Assembly (NCBI GenBank): GCA_030849805.1
Contig: JASANZ010002249.1
Span: 1 to 64,000, forward strand
Source of the DNA: Sergeia podlipaevii
Lineage: Eukaryota; Euglenozoa; Kinetoplastea; Trypanosomatida; Trypanosomatidae
Direction: 5' to 3'
DNA length: 64,000 bases
Shown here: positions 1-9,290 of the stretch, piece by piece
Position numbering within the stretch: position 1 is the first letter of the stretch
How the letters are laid out: each line of letters opens with the position of its first letter
Position numbers and translations under genes: made by a program
Notes under the pieces: model-generated
Told to the model about the DNA's origin: nothing
The model's input: only the letters and a program-made list of their open reading frames with translations
The model's database searches: none

Positions 1-1563
1 CCGTATATCAGCGGCCTTCATCGCCTCTGCGCCACTCCAAACGTATCCGTTTACGTTGCTGCTTAGTGCCATCGCACAACACCGGATAGTGCCATTATAG
101 AATAAAATAGCGCTGCTATCGAGTGCCTAGTGATCAGTACGCCTCCTTCAATGAGAAAAAGTGCTGCATAGTCGATGAAAACACTTCCCTTGAACAAGTG
201 CATTTAATGTTGAAGTAGTCAGCGCCCTACACTACACTGGAATGTGCATCATACATTTTTAAAAAAATGCTTCAAAGGTTTTGGAAAGAAAAAAGTTTAG
301 TTATCGCACAAGATAAAGAAAAATATTTGTACCATACACAATAAAGCAATACAAGGGCTGATATTATGTACCCATAGCAATACAGGGGTCCCTCCTGCAG
401 GATCACACCTTCTAGAAGCTATCTTGACAAAAATAGATAGTGCCAACGCTCACTGCTGGTCTAGCTGTCTCGACCTGTTATGCTTGTTGTTTTTAAAAAA
501 GGTAGAGAGAGGATCACAATACAAGCTGTTCATATCGTTACAGCTGAGAGGCCGCTGTCTTTGGAAATACCGCAAACAAAATTAGCAAATAAAAAAAATT
601 GCAAAGTCACTATATATCGGAAATATAGACAGATAAATTAATACTGACAACAAAAAACGCTTCATTTAAACAACGCAGTATAATATGCATCAAAGATATA
701 AATAGATACACTGCTGCTGAACATTCATTACACTTTTTAAAGAATCTTAAGAATAACACCTTTCACAAGTGTCTAATGTCGAATCCTGAAAGAGGAAACG
801 GAAATACCGCAAACGGAATTAGCAAATTAAATTTAAAAAAATGCAAAGTCAGTATATATTGGAAAAGAGGACAAATAAATGAATACTGATAACAAAAAGA
901 CGCTTCATTTGAGCAAAGCAGTATAATATGCATCAAAGATATAAATAGACACACTGCTGCTGAACATTCATTACACTTTTTATAGAATCTCAAGAATAAC
1001 ATCTTCCACGAGTGTCTAATGTCGAATCCTGAAAGAGAAAATAGAAAAGTAAGCTAGGTGACTATATAGCCGTTTAATAGCCATCATTGAAAGTAATCTA
1101 AAGTGTGTGTAGTAGAGATCGCTTATATTGATCCTCCGGCTGTGTTGAGTACCATGAAATTTTCTGCAACCTACAAGAACTATTCATTGTTTTTTTATGA
1201 ATCATCTTTTGCAATGTGTAAGATAACTCCCCGCATACATACTTTTGAAGTGAGGTATTGGTTCTTGCCAGGAGGGTTCCTTGAGTAAGACAGTTGAATA
1301 TACATTTTAAAAAAAAACTAGGTTAAGACTCGCGCTACAGCTTTATCTATATGTATATAAGTACAGAAGCTTTTCGTGCACAGATCTTAAAAAATAACGA
1401 CAAAATACAATGTCAACGGTATTCTTGACAGCGCATAGCTCCTTAATAAAAAAAATAACACCATTCAGCAATCTTGTTTTCTTCTCTTGTAGCTGCTCCC
1501 CTCAAAACAAAAAGAAAAGTACAGTCGCCCTTGTACATTGCAGCGCAGCACGCACCATTACAC
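1..1563. other. Non-coding, AT-rich left flank
   Basis: I see no convincing gene here. The stretch holds a tandem duplication (entered separately) and many A-runs, which are pyrimidine tracts on the minus strand and fit its place downstream of the minus-strand gene at 1564-3090. Bases 1-132 are open in one minus-strand frame that runs off the left edge. That fragment has balanced composition unlike the neighbouring AT-rich DNA, but its upstream side is closed by stops and I do not recognise the peptide. Confidence 0.5.
563..1040. repeat. Direct tandem duplication, two units of about 240 bp
   Basis: Two consecutive units share the same order of words. Each starts with ggaaataccgcaaac (563 and 800), continues through aatatgcatcaaagatataaatag and actgctgctgaacattcattacac, and ends at gtcgaatcctgaaagag (778 and 1021). 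The spacing between matching words is 237 bp at the start and 243 bp at the end, so the copies differ by small indels and scattered substitutions. The short open frame at 763-1002 on the minus strand lies across the two units and is probably chance. Confidence 0.85.
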
Positions 1564-3090
1564 TCATATTATAATGTTGACTTTAAGCAAGGATTCCCCA
1601 CACACACTGCGAAATAACACACGACTGTGACTCGTTGATGACGACCACAGCTGCATGTGGCTCCCGGACAGAAACTCCTGGGTCTCACGGCGGGAGTCAT
1701 CGTTGAACATCATCGGCAAGTACCATTGAGCAAATGGAAGTGCTTCTCTTATACGTCGCTCTTTTTGAGGGCCGGCCATGTGTACCATCATGGGAAACAC
1801 ACGATGCGTGACACCCTCTACAATATCCACGCCATCACGCGGCCTCAGGGACAGAAGCGGCGGGGCAATGTCAATCACGCCACTGCCCCCATGCACGCGG
1901 CGCTTGGTAAAACTCGCGGGGCCACCGGACTGCTGGTACACCCTGAGCATGTAGTTTCGATCAATCCAGTAGTAATGCGAGTACTTAACCATTTTGCCCG
2001 ACTTCTTTCTCACCTCATCATTTCTGGAAGGAAAATCATAGGTGAGTACTCCATTAGTTTTAGCAGCGGGCCATCTTTCGTTGGTCAGCTGATAATGTAT
2101 CTGCGCTTCTCGAACAAACAGGGCAGCGAACTCCACAAGTTCGTCAAGCTGCATCACCCCCGCTCGCAACCCATTTGATGAACGCATGTCTTGCCACGGT
2201 ACAGGATCGTCCGCAATCAGCGCGCCACTGTCCATCTCCCAGTACCGGAGTTCCTTGTACAGATGGACCAGAACACTCTGATCGCATATCCATGTGCCAC
2301 CCATAACAGGAGTGTGTGTCTTCGTGTATTCCACAATGGCTTGGTACACCTCACGCAGTGCCCACACACGCGCAACAACAGTGCCGCTGTTCAAGTAGTG
2401 CATACTGTTAAGGTGCGACCTCACTCGTGGCGCCAGCTTCATCCCGCGTTCCTCCGCGTATGTCTTCGACGCATTTATCATGGTGTCAAAATCTACTGCG
2501 CAAGAGTTCTGTTCACCAAAGAAGTGTCGAGAATAGCAATTGCTTTCCCCTGAAACCACAAACGGCGCCGACTTGCGTCCCTCGCGCACCGCACGTGGAT
2601 CCACGCCACGCGGATCGGCAGCCGACTCGGCGATGAAGCGATCAATATATGGGAGCGGGTCCATCCCAGTGAAGAAGGAGTCAGAGTCAGTGAAGATCAG
2701 CACATCCTCGTCAGACAGACCCGACTCAACAAGAGTATTAAGCACAATATCAATTTTACTTAAAGGCCGAAAGCCTTGATAATCATACCCAATGACAACT
2801 GTCGGTAGCCCGCTCATATACGCAGAGGCAACGTTGATGCACAGCTCATCGGTGATGTGTGTGCTGACAACAGCCGCCATCACACGCACCTCGCCACCCT
2901 TGCCATCCGGGCGGCGCAGGTATACCTCCTCCTCATCAACTGGTAAGGGGTTTAGGGATTGGGGTTCGCTGGAAGAGGAAAGCCACCAAAACAACATGAC
3001 CTGAAGCGCAATAAGCAAACACACGGCAGCGCGCAATGCCCACTTCATGCATTTGGGGAAGCTGCACATAACGTGCCCTCTATTGGTCAT
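1564..3090 (-). CDS. Type II membrane glycosyltransferase-like protein (PLOD/procollagen galactosyltransferase-like)
   Basis: A 508-residue protein starting at the ATG at 3088-3090; a second Met at residue 8 is possible. The N terminus has a short basic stretch followed by a hydrophobic segment at about residues 17-38 (AAVCLLIALQVMLFWWL), which reads as a signal anchor of a Golgi or ER type II protein. The luminal part has the look of the glycosyltransferase domain of lysyl hydroxylase/procollagen glycosyltransferases, with a DxD-type nucleotide-sugar/metal motif in FTDSDSFF near residue 133. A conserved-looking LNSGTVVARVW segment follows about 100 residues later. Kinetoplastids have many such surface-glycan enzymes. 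Acceptor and donor sugars cannot be read from the sequence. It is the last gene I can define in the minus-strand block. Family placement is by motif memory, not by a search. Confidence 0.7.
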   Translation of the reverse strand: MTNRGHVMCSFPKCMKWALRAAVCLLIALQVMLFWWLSSSSEPQSLNPLPVDEEEVYLRRPDGKGGEVRVMAAVVSTHITDELCINVASAYMSGLPTVVIGYDYQGFRPLSKIDIVLNTLVESGLSDEDVLIFTDSDSFFTGMDPLPYIDRFIAESAADPRGVDPRAVREGRKSAPFVVSGESNCYSRHFFGEQNSCAVDFDTMINASKTYAEERGMKLAPRVRSHLNSMHYLNSGTVVARVWALREVYQAIVEYTKTHTPVMGGTWICDQSVLVHLYKELRYWEMDSGALIADDPVPWQDMRSSNGLRAGVMQLDELVEFAALFVREAQIHYQLTNERWPAAKTNGVLTYDFPSRNDEVRKKSGKMVKYSHYYWIDRNYMLRVYQQSGGPASFTKRRVHGGSGVIDIAPPLLSLRPRDGVDIVEGVTHRVFPMMVHMAGPQKERRIREALPFAQWYLPMMFNDDSRRETQEFLSGSHMQLWSSSTSHSRVLFRSVCGESLLKVNIII

Positions 3091-4399
3091 GAGCGCGATT
3101 GCAGGTCAAAAGGTTCTGCTGTGATAGAGAATTGACACTGAAAGACGCCACGCTGTGCACAGATGAAAGTCCGCTGTGTAGACGCTGGCAAAAGGTGTTT
3201 AACTATCAAAAAAAATATTTGTAAGAGAGATAAGGAAGGTATAGCATTGCCACGCGGTACAAATAAAAAAAAAGATATGACAAAAGTAGAGTGGTATACA
3301 AGTTTAACAGACAGCTATTGTGCGTCAAGTGACCCTGGATAATGGTCAATTCGATAGTATGTTGCCATCACCACCGAGTAGAAGGACTGCAGCAACCTCT
3401 TTAATCTTACGGCATGGGAAGTTCCGTACCGCACTTCCAACATCCACAGTTGTAATGAGTCTCCGGAAGAAGCTTGACATTAGCGTTTGCTATGGGATCA
3501 CAGCGTATTTATACTTGATACAATGAAAAAAGAAACAAAGAAGAAAGCTGCAAAGTAGTGAAATCCACAACGCAACGTCGAATAACATACGTAGCAGCTC
3601 ACTACAGCTAGCTAGTACGTGCCAGCTATGAATGAAGCAAGAAAAAAGTCACAATATGTCTGTGCTGAAAATGAAAAAATGGAAAGCCACCAAGCAACAT
3701 AAGAAAACCTCCTCATCTTTACAGCAAAAGCAATACTACTGTCGCAAAATGACAAAGTCCCATAACACAACTGAAGTCCTAAAAAAAAAAAAAAGGGAAA
3801 GCTAAAAAGATATTAAATATCACATTTGATGTCATAAAAAAAAAATGGAAGTATCAGAAATGGAAGGCAGCTAATTTACAAAGCAACCTTGATTAAACAT
3901 GCGCGCTTACAGAGAATGAATCGTACAAGAACATCAGCAATGAATATACATCCTTACTTCTGGACCATTTTACAAAAGAAAAAATGGGTACGCTCAACAA
4001 CAGCGAAAAAATCTGTAGATATGCGGGTTAATACAAACAAGTAACTGCCGGCACAACTGGTAAAACCTTTGAAATTAGAAAGAAAAAAGAGTTCAAAAGG
4101 ATAAGATATAAAGATTGTATATTTTTAAAAAAAATGTTTCCTACATTTTAAAAAAAAACGAAGCGGCAACATAACGTGAGCACCATTGATATTGCATTGT
4201 CGCTGTAAAAGCACAGCCAACTCTCTTTACCATAATGGTGCACCTTAAACAGAGCTGCATCAAGCGCATCCCAGCAAGTGATCTTCTTTTTATTTTTTCT
4301 CGTAAACACTTAATTTCAGGGCTGCTCTGGCGCGCCAACCACCGTTCCAAATACCTCCTTACTAACAATTGCCTAGAACTCCATATGCGCGAAGACGTG

Positions 4400-5670
4400 G
4401 AGGCCGGTCCCTCAGTCAGAAGGCGGTGCGGGACTCAGGTCAGGTCGGATACTCGATGTGGATCCATATCGCTTTCTGGGCTTCACCTCACCCTTTTCAT
4501 CCATCCTTGTGTGCAAAGCCGAAGCGAGGAGGGGGTACAGTCTGCTCGAGAGCGGAGACAGCAACGGCTTCTTCATTCTTCTCTGGGAGTCGATGAGGGC
4601 CGGAGCAGGTAGCTTGAAGACTTCGGCCAAGTACATGGCGAGCTCCTTGCTGTTGAAGAGTTTGTCTGGCTTTATCTCCTGTAGTTTGTACTTGTTTCGG
4701 ATAGTTGCTAAAGCTGGGCAGATGAGAAAGTAACTCGATGTTTCCACACACACCTCGTGTGTCGGAACCATGGGTCTCTCTTCACCCTGTACTGGGCATC
4801 ATTGTGGTACCTCTCTGAGTGTGTTGCGAGGGAGGTACCATTTGCAAATGTCTTGCTGTATTGGGGGCAGAGAATTCTCGTGGAAGGATTCTGAACAGCA
4901 ACGCGCGCGTCATTCTTTGCAGAGACCGTGCACTACCTCACGTCGGGGTGTTTAGTGCGCATATGGGAGGCAAGACTGGCTGTGGAGGTGTAGGGCTGTT
5001 TGCAGAAGCTGCACGGGTGTAAAAAAGCTTTTGCGCAAGGCGCATTGTTTAAGTGACGGCGCTGCCAGTCAGCGCGGAGAGCTGTGGAGCGTTGCAAGTA
5101 TCCAGTGCGTCCCAAGTCTGTCAGACAAGAGATTACCTCAGGACCTGTATGCCGAAGTCACGAACCTCCAAACGTGCGCGAGGTACATTTGCAGGCTCCT
5201 GGCTTCCCCCAGCACGGGGTACTAGTCCCTGATAGCGCGAAGAGGTGGCTCGCATCATCAGGGCGTTAATGAAACGGCAACCACCAGGATATAGTCCCTT
5301 AAGCATTAGACGTCCCATTAAAGGTGTAAGATTGGCTACATCCGAATTTGAAACATTTAGCACTTAGCTGTGGTGGGTCGTGTAATTAGGTTGCGCGGTG
5401 ACTAGGGTTTATTACCTCATTCAGGGAGAAGACCTTTGCTACCATCCGAAATGGAGCTGGCGTTGTACTACGCCAGTGGTAGCACTTGTAAAGCGCCTTG
5501 TCCCCCGTTGGCTCGGCTAGTCACGCGAGCATTGGAGAAAACCCAAGCACGACTTCGCGTCAACATGGACCTCACCTTGCTGGGATAGCGGTGAGATATG
5601 TTTCTCCGTTTGAGAATTTTCTTTTTTAGTGGGTGCGTTTCTTTTTGTCCGGAACTGAGTCCCACATAAC
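4400..5670 (-). mobile_element. Degenerate retroelement-like remnant with C2H2 zinc fingers
   Basis: Reading the minus strand from 5670 downward gives a chain of short open frames interrupted by stops and frame changes. One segment (about 5115-4933) has a complete C2H2 finger, CSFCKQPYTSTASLASHMRTKH. After one stop codon the same frame continues into a second, decayed finger (LCPQYSKTFANGTSLATHSERYH, second Cys replaced by Tyr). In another frame (4771-4412) follows ETSSYFLICPALATIRNKY, which resembles the segment after RNase H in some non-LTR retrotransposons. Tandem C2H2 fingers occur in trypanosomatid non-LTR elements (CRE/SLACS type at the N terminus, L1Tc/ingi type at the C terminus). I could not find a reverse-transcriptase motif, a poly(A) tail or target-site duplication, so the element class is undecided. 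A decayed host zinc-finger gene is the alternative. Confidence 0.4.
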
Positions 5671-5712
5671 CAGACTCTAGGGTTGGTATGCATAAAGCAT
5701 TTCCCCCTTTTC

Positions 5713-6045
5713 TTACCTGCCTGTTGCGGTCAACGCCGTTGTTAAGCCAGATACAAGCGCAAGGGGAGAAAAATGACTGCTAACGATGCAGTGGCTGTAT
5801 GTTGACCCTGCCTTCATACTGCATTTGCTTTTACAGCTTGCGGTCGCGCACGTAATGCTAGGTTCGTCATAATAGCATACACCACAACCACAGAAATAGC
5901 ACAATCTGGAATCATTGTTCGAAGCAAAAATGTCGCAGGTTGGCATGAGACATTTAAAATGCCCTCTGCAATATGCAACTGAATTCGCAGTGCTAAGTGT
6001 GGCGTGGATGAATAGACGACACGATAATAGTGCGTAGCACCTCAT
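5713..6045 (-). CDS. Possible small cysteine-rich protein, unrecognised
   Basis: A 110-residue frame opened by ATG at 6043-6045. It has about a dozen cysteines concentrated in residues 25-85, including CYFCGCGVCYY and the spaced pairs CLMPTC and CKSKC. There is no clear signal peptide, though the first 20 residues are moderately hydrophobic. It has the same strand as its neighbours. It may be a small secreted or surface protein, part of the decayed element next to it, or chance. Composition is the only evidence. Confidence 0.2.
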   Translation of the reverse strand: MRCYALLSCRLFIHATLSTANSVAYCRGHFKCLMPTCDIFASNNDSRLCYFCGCGVCYYDEPSITCATASCKSKCSMKAGSTYSHCIVSSHFSPLALVSGLTTALTATGR

Positions 6046-6588
6046 TGATATATATATGCATATCTTTTTCTCTTCTACTTATTTCGGTAATTGATACAAA
6101 TGCAGAAAGAAAAGAAATACGCAGTTTCTAGCAGCAAAAAATGTCGATTCTATGGTTCATAGTAATTCAAAGGGGGAAAATAGAGCGGTAAGGAGTGAGT
6201 AATGAAAAGAGTTATAATTGATGTCATCGTTTTAATGAAGAGCTTTAACTTGCCACTAGTGAAAAAAAAAACTGATTGGGGGCTGATACTCTTTTTACCA
6301 TTATTATTGCTGAATACAAAGCCCACAGCGGTAGCCTCTTTATCAATAAGTAGCTGACAATGATCTCATCACAACAATTTTCTGGAGCTCACACTCCCCA
6401 CAATACTGCGAAGCAAATTCACACAAACAAAAGTCATATCAAATATTCACAAACACTTCACATGTCGCAGGAGAAAAACAATGAAAACAGGCGGCCGCTT
6501 TTGCCAATACGTACCCCTTTTTGAAGCCAAGGCAGCGTTTAAGTGTTCAAAAAAAAAAAATCTATAATACATAAAGAGGCAAAGAGTT

Positions 6589-8778
6589 CTACACGAAAGC
6601 ACGCACTTCAAACTTGCTGGTAAAAGGATGACTATCTCGTGAAGAGATCACTTGAATGGAACTTGGAGCCAAAGCTTCGGCATCCACCAGGTCGCGACAT
6701 TCTCGAACATCTAAATACTTTAGATGAGAGCATTGCAACAAAACCGCAACCCGCTGAATAGCGCTGCCTGCAGCATCTATTTTCTTTATCAAAGGAGCAT
6801 ACACAAGTGGGCTCAGATCACGTAAGTAAGTACAGCCAGAAACGTCAACTTCTTCAAGAAGTGGGCAAAACGCCAACGCGGAAAGATCAGATACGGAAGT
6901 CTTTGATAAGCAAAGGTTGTATAGCTGTTTAGCGCCTCCAAGCGGCGTGAGATCAGAAAAGTGCCTGCAGCCAGACAAACTAAAATTTTTAACTGACTCA
7001 CACCGTCCAAAATCCTCTAGGTTGTTGATACACGTAAACGCCGCAGTTAGTGTCAAAAGGGATGACGAGTCGCTGAGAGGGCCAAGTTTTGTCAAATAGC
7101 TACAGTGCGATACATTTAATTCATTCAAACACAAACAATTGGCGAGTTGATCTACAAGAGCCACACCGCTACTGTAAGCGTTAATACGTTTTAGGCTTAA
7201 CGCACCCGCAACAGGATTAAGATCTCTCAGTTTTGTGCAACCTGAAACATCAAGATGCTCAAGGTTACGACATGTTGCGAGTGGTTCAACTGAGTCTACT
7301 AATGTGTAGCTGACATTCAGTATTCTTAAAGGTAATCTTTTCAGTGGATCCAAATTCGTCAGTCCAGGACAACTCTCAAACGATAGGCTTACAAGAGAGA
7401 TACAGTGCTCAATGCCGATGATATCACGCAGCGGGGTGAAACTAGCATTCAATGTGCAAAGGGCCGCAACGGCAGATGGATCAAATGCAAGACCTACTAA
7501 GGACTTGCAGTAGCTAATGTCCATTGTTTCAAGTACTGGGCACTCCGATAACCCAGATGCATCGGAAATACTGGTCATGCGTGCATCTAGAAGCTTCAAG
7601 GAAGGCAACCTCCGTAGTGACCGCAAACTTGTCACACGTAATGTGTGGCACAGACACAGTTCCACCAAAAGTGGGCAACTGCTGAGAACCGCTAGGTCAA
7701 GCACGTCTGTTCCACCAATGTCCAGTCTACTAAGTTTTGAAGGGCACTCTAATATGCTAAAAAGTGCTAGTTTTCTGCAATGAGAAGCAACAACAACCTC
7801 TAATTTTTTGCATTGATGTAAGGACCCCACACTTGTAATGCCAGTGTGCGACGCATCAAGAACGCGAAGTTGAGATGCCTCAGCAAGGGACGCCACATCT
7901 ACGATGGAGGAGCATTGTGATATGTTAAGAGTTTCTAAAAGTGTTCCGTAAAACGAGAGTGGAAGCTGTCCAATCTTCAACTTTGACGCCGTTAGTTGCC
8001 GGAGGTTTGGTATATCTGCAACGACATTGATATTTTTGAGAAACCGGCACTCTGAAATGTTGAGAACTTTGAGGGTATGACAGAGACAGAGGTCGTCAAT
8101 AGATGTAACAGGTGTGTTGTGAAGATCTAGGTGTTCCAGATGCTGCGCCAGACTGAGGGGGCGAAGATTTTGAACGCTCTCACACTCAGAAATGTCAAGT
8201 GAACGGAGGCAAGAACATGCGGAAACCCATTCTAAGCTTTTTAGTGGGCATTTTGGTAAAGATATTGAATGCAAGTGGCTGCAGTTTGTCAGGAACTGCA
8301 ACGAGTGCGGGCTAATGATAAAGTTGTTGAGAAACAACTGACCAAGTGACTCGGTGTGGCGGCTTAAAGCTTGCTCAAGGTTCAGGGACTCGCTAGGAAG
8401 GTTTACCCATCCAAAGCTTCCAGCGCCAAACATCGTCAGCGCTGTCGCGCGAGGAGCTTGGGACATCACGACATAGCAATCACTAGTTGAACATTCAACG
8501 TAAAGCGGGAACAAATGTTTGAGGAGCCACCAGTGTATTACCGCTAATGCATCAGGTTGAGCAACTGCTACAACTCGGCACAGACACATTAATCCTTCTT
8601 GATATTGCGAGGCAGGCTGCTGAATCAAGCGGCATTTTACTGATCCTAATACAAATCCTTGCTGTGTGCATTCCGCTGCGAACCTTGACGTCGGGGAAAC
8701 AAAGGAAAAGGCTGTCGGTAGGAAACTGTCTCTCTCACGCGGTGCGTATTCTGCAATAGGCAAAAAAAGGGAATGCAT
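6589..8778 (-). CDS. Leucine-rich repeat protein (LRRP type)
   Basis: A 729-residue protein starting at the ATG at 8776-8778, nearest the strand-switch region and so probably first in the minus-strand transcription unit. From about residue 130 to 710 it is an almost uninterrupted array of 23- to 24-residue leucine-rich repeats. The recurring cores are of the form LEHLDVSGCTKLRDLNPV, alternating with short T/S-x-I/V-x-x-L units, the cysteine-containing pattern common in trypanosome LRR proteins and reminiscent of bacterial internalin or F-box LRR solenoids. The first 125 residues lack repeats, and I see no signal peptide, F-box or transmembrane helix. Such solenoids bind other proteins; the partner is unknown. 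In trypanosomes LRRP genes form variable families often found near block ends. Confidence 0.85.
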   Translation of the reverse strand: MHSLFLPIAEYAPRERDSFLPTAFSFVSPTSRFAAECTQQGFVLGSVKCRLIQQPASQYQEGLMCLCRVVAVAQPDALAVIHWWLLKHLFPLYVECSTSDCYVVMSQAPRATALTMFGAGSFGWVNLPSESLNLEQALSRHTESLGQLFLNNFIISPHSLQFLTNCSHLHSISLPKCPLKSLEWVSACSCLRSLDISECESVQNLRPLSLAQHLEHLDLHNTPVTSIDDLCLCHTLKVLNISECRFLKNINVVADIPNLRQLTASKLKIGQLPLSFYGTLLETLNISQCSSIVDVASLAEASQLRVLDASHTGITSVGSLHQCKKLEVVVASHCRKLALFSILECPSKLSRLDIGGTDVLDLAVLSSCPLLVELCLCHTLRVTSLRSLRRLPSLKLLDARMTSISDASGLSECPVLETMDISYCKSLVGLAFDPSAVAALCTLNASFTPLRDIIGIEHCISLVSLSFESCPGLTNLDPLKRLPLRILNVSYTLVDSVEPLATCRNLEHLDVSGCTKLRDLNPVAGALSLKRINAYSSGVALVDQLANCLCLNELNVSHCSYLTKLGPLSDSSSLLTLTAAFTCINNLEDFGRCESVKNFSLSGCRHFSDLTPLGGAKQLYNLCLSKTSVSDLSALAFCPLLEEVDVSGCTYLRDLSPLVYAPLIKKIDAAGSAIQRVAVLLQCSHLKYLDVRECRDLVDAEALAPSSIQVISSRDSHPFTSKFEVRAFV

Positions 8779-9290
8779 GTTGTTTGAATTTAAGGGACGG
8801 GTAAACTATGCTCTAGATGGAACAGGAATGGAAAATGTTTGGAGAAGAAGTCAGATGAGAAAGTGCATATTATTAGCAAAGGCGCAAATTACCCTTTTTC
8901 TATGCGTTGGCGCTGCGCGTTCATTTTCCCGCCGCCATGTCTCTTCATTTAGGCTTCAAAGGTGAGGAACCAAGAATATAGGTTGCCCCAATCCGAACTG
9001 GTGACTTGTGCTTTAAGTGAACAATATGGAGCCAAGGGGAAGGCGGGGGGGGGGGGTACAAACTCCACAACGCACAGTTGCGTTCCGTTGAGTTAACTGA
9101 TCATTCCTACTTGTGCCTTCTCAACGTTTTATTATATGCATATATTTTCTTTTCGTTCTTATTGCTTTGCTTTGATTTTTTTTTGTTGTTGTTGTTCAAG
9201 AAGAGGGAAAGCGGAAACTGCGTGCATTACAGTTGCAGCATTTTAGTATTAAATACTTGTGGTATTTTTGTATAATCGAGTGACGTTCAA
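8779..9290. promoter_or_regulatory. Divergent strand-switch region, probable bidirectional Pol II start
   Basis: Genes to the left are all on the minus strand and solid genes to the right are all on the plus strand, so transcription must diverge from this 0.5-kb interval. In kinetoplastids such divergent regions are where RNA polymerase II initiates, without TATA-type promoters and marked by histone variants. The interval carries a 12-G tract (9045-9056) and, on the right, a T-rich stretch at 9126-9200 that could guide trans-splicing of the first plus-strand mRNA. I found no tRNA gene in it. Confidence 0.75.
9045..9056. promoter_or_regulatory. G12 homopolymer in the strand-switch region
   Basis: An unbroken run of 12 G follows aaggc and precedes tacaaac. 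G-rich tracts have been reported at trypanosomatid transcription start regions, so this fits the strand-switch context. It is one of only three G-runs of 10 or more that I noticed in the window. Confidence 0.6.

Larger units (their letters stand above)
3091..6588. other. Long intergenic stretch with degenerate coding material
   Basis: The 3.5 kb between the two minus-strand genes contain no intact large gene. 3200-4160 is A-rich on the plus strand (pyrimidine-rich on the transcribed minus strand) with several A-runs of 8 to 14. 4370-5670 is less AT-rich and carries broken minus-strand frames that look like a retroelement remnant (separate entry). 5713-6045 is a small cysteine-rich minus-strand frame (separate entry). 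6050-6588 is again A-rich and probably serves as intergenic RNA-processing sequence. Confidence 0.5.

Noticed and set aside
2191..2779. Plus-strand open frames opposite the glycosyltransferase-like gene
   Set aside because: They overlap each other and the well-supported minus-strand gene and show no domain.
8980..9015. tRNA-like words (ggttgcccc, ccagttcgg on the minus strand) in the strand-switch region
   Set aside because: No cloverleaf: acceptor and T-arm pairings fail and no anticodon stem can be drawn.
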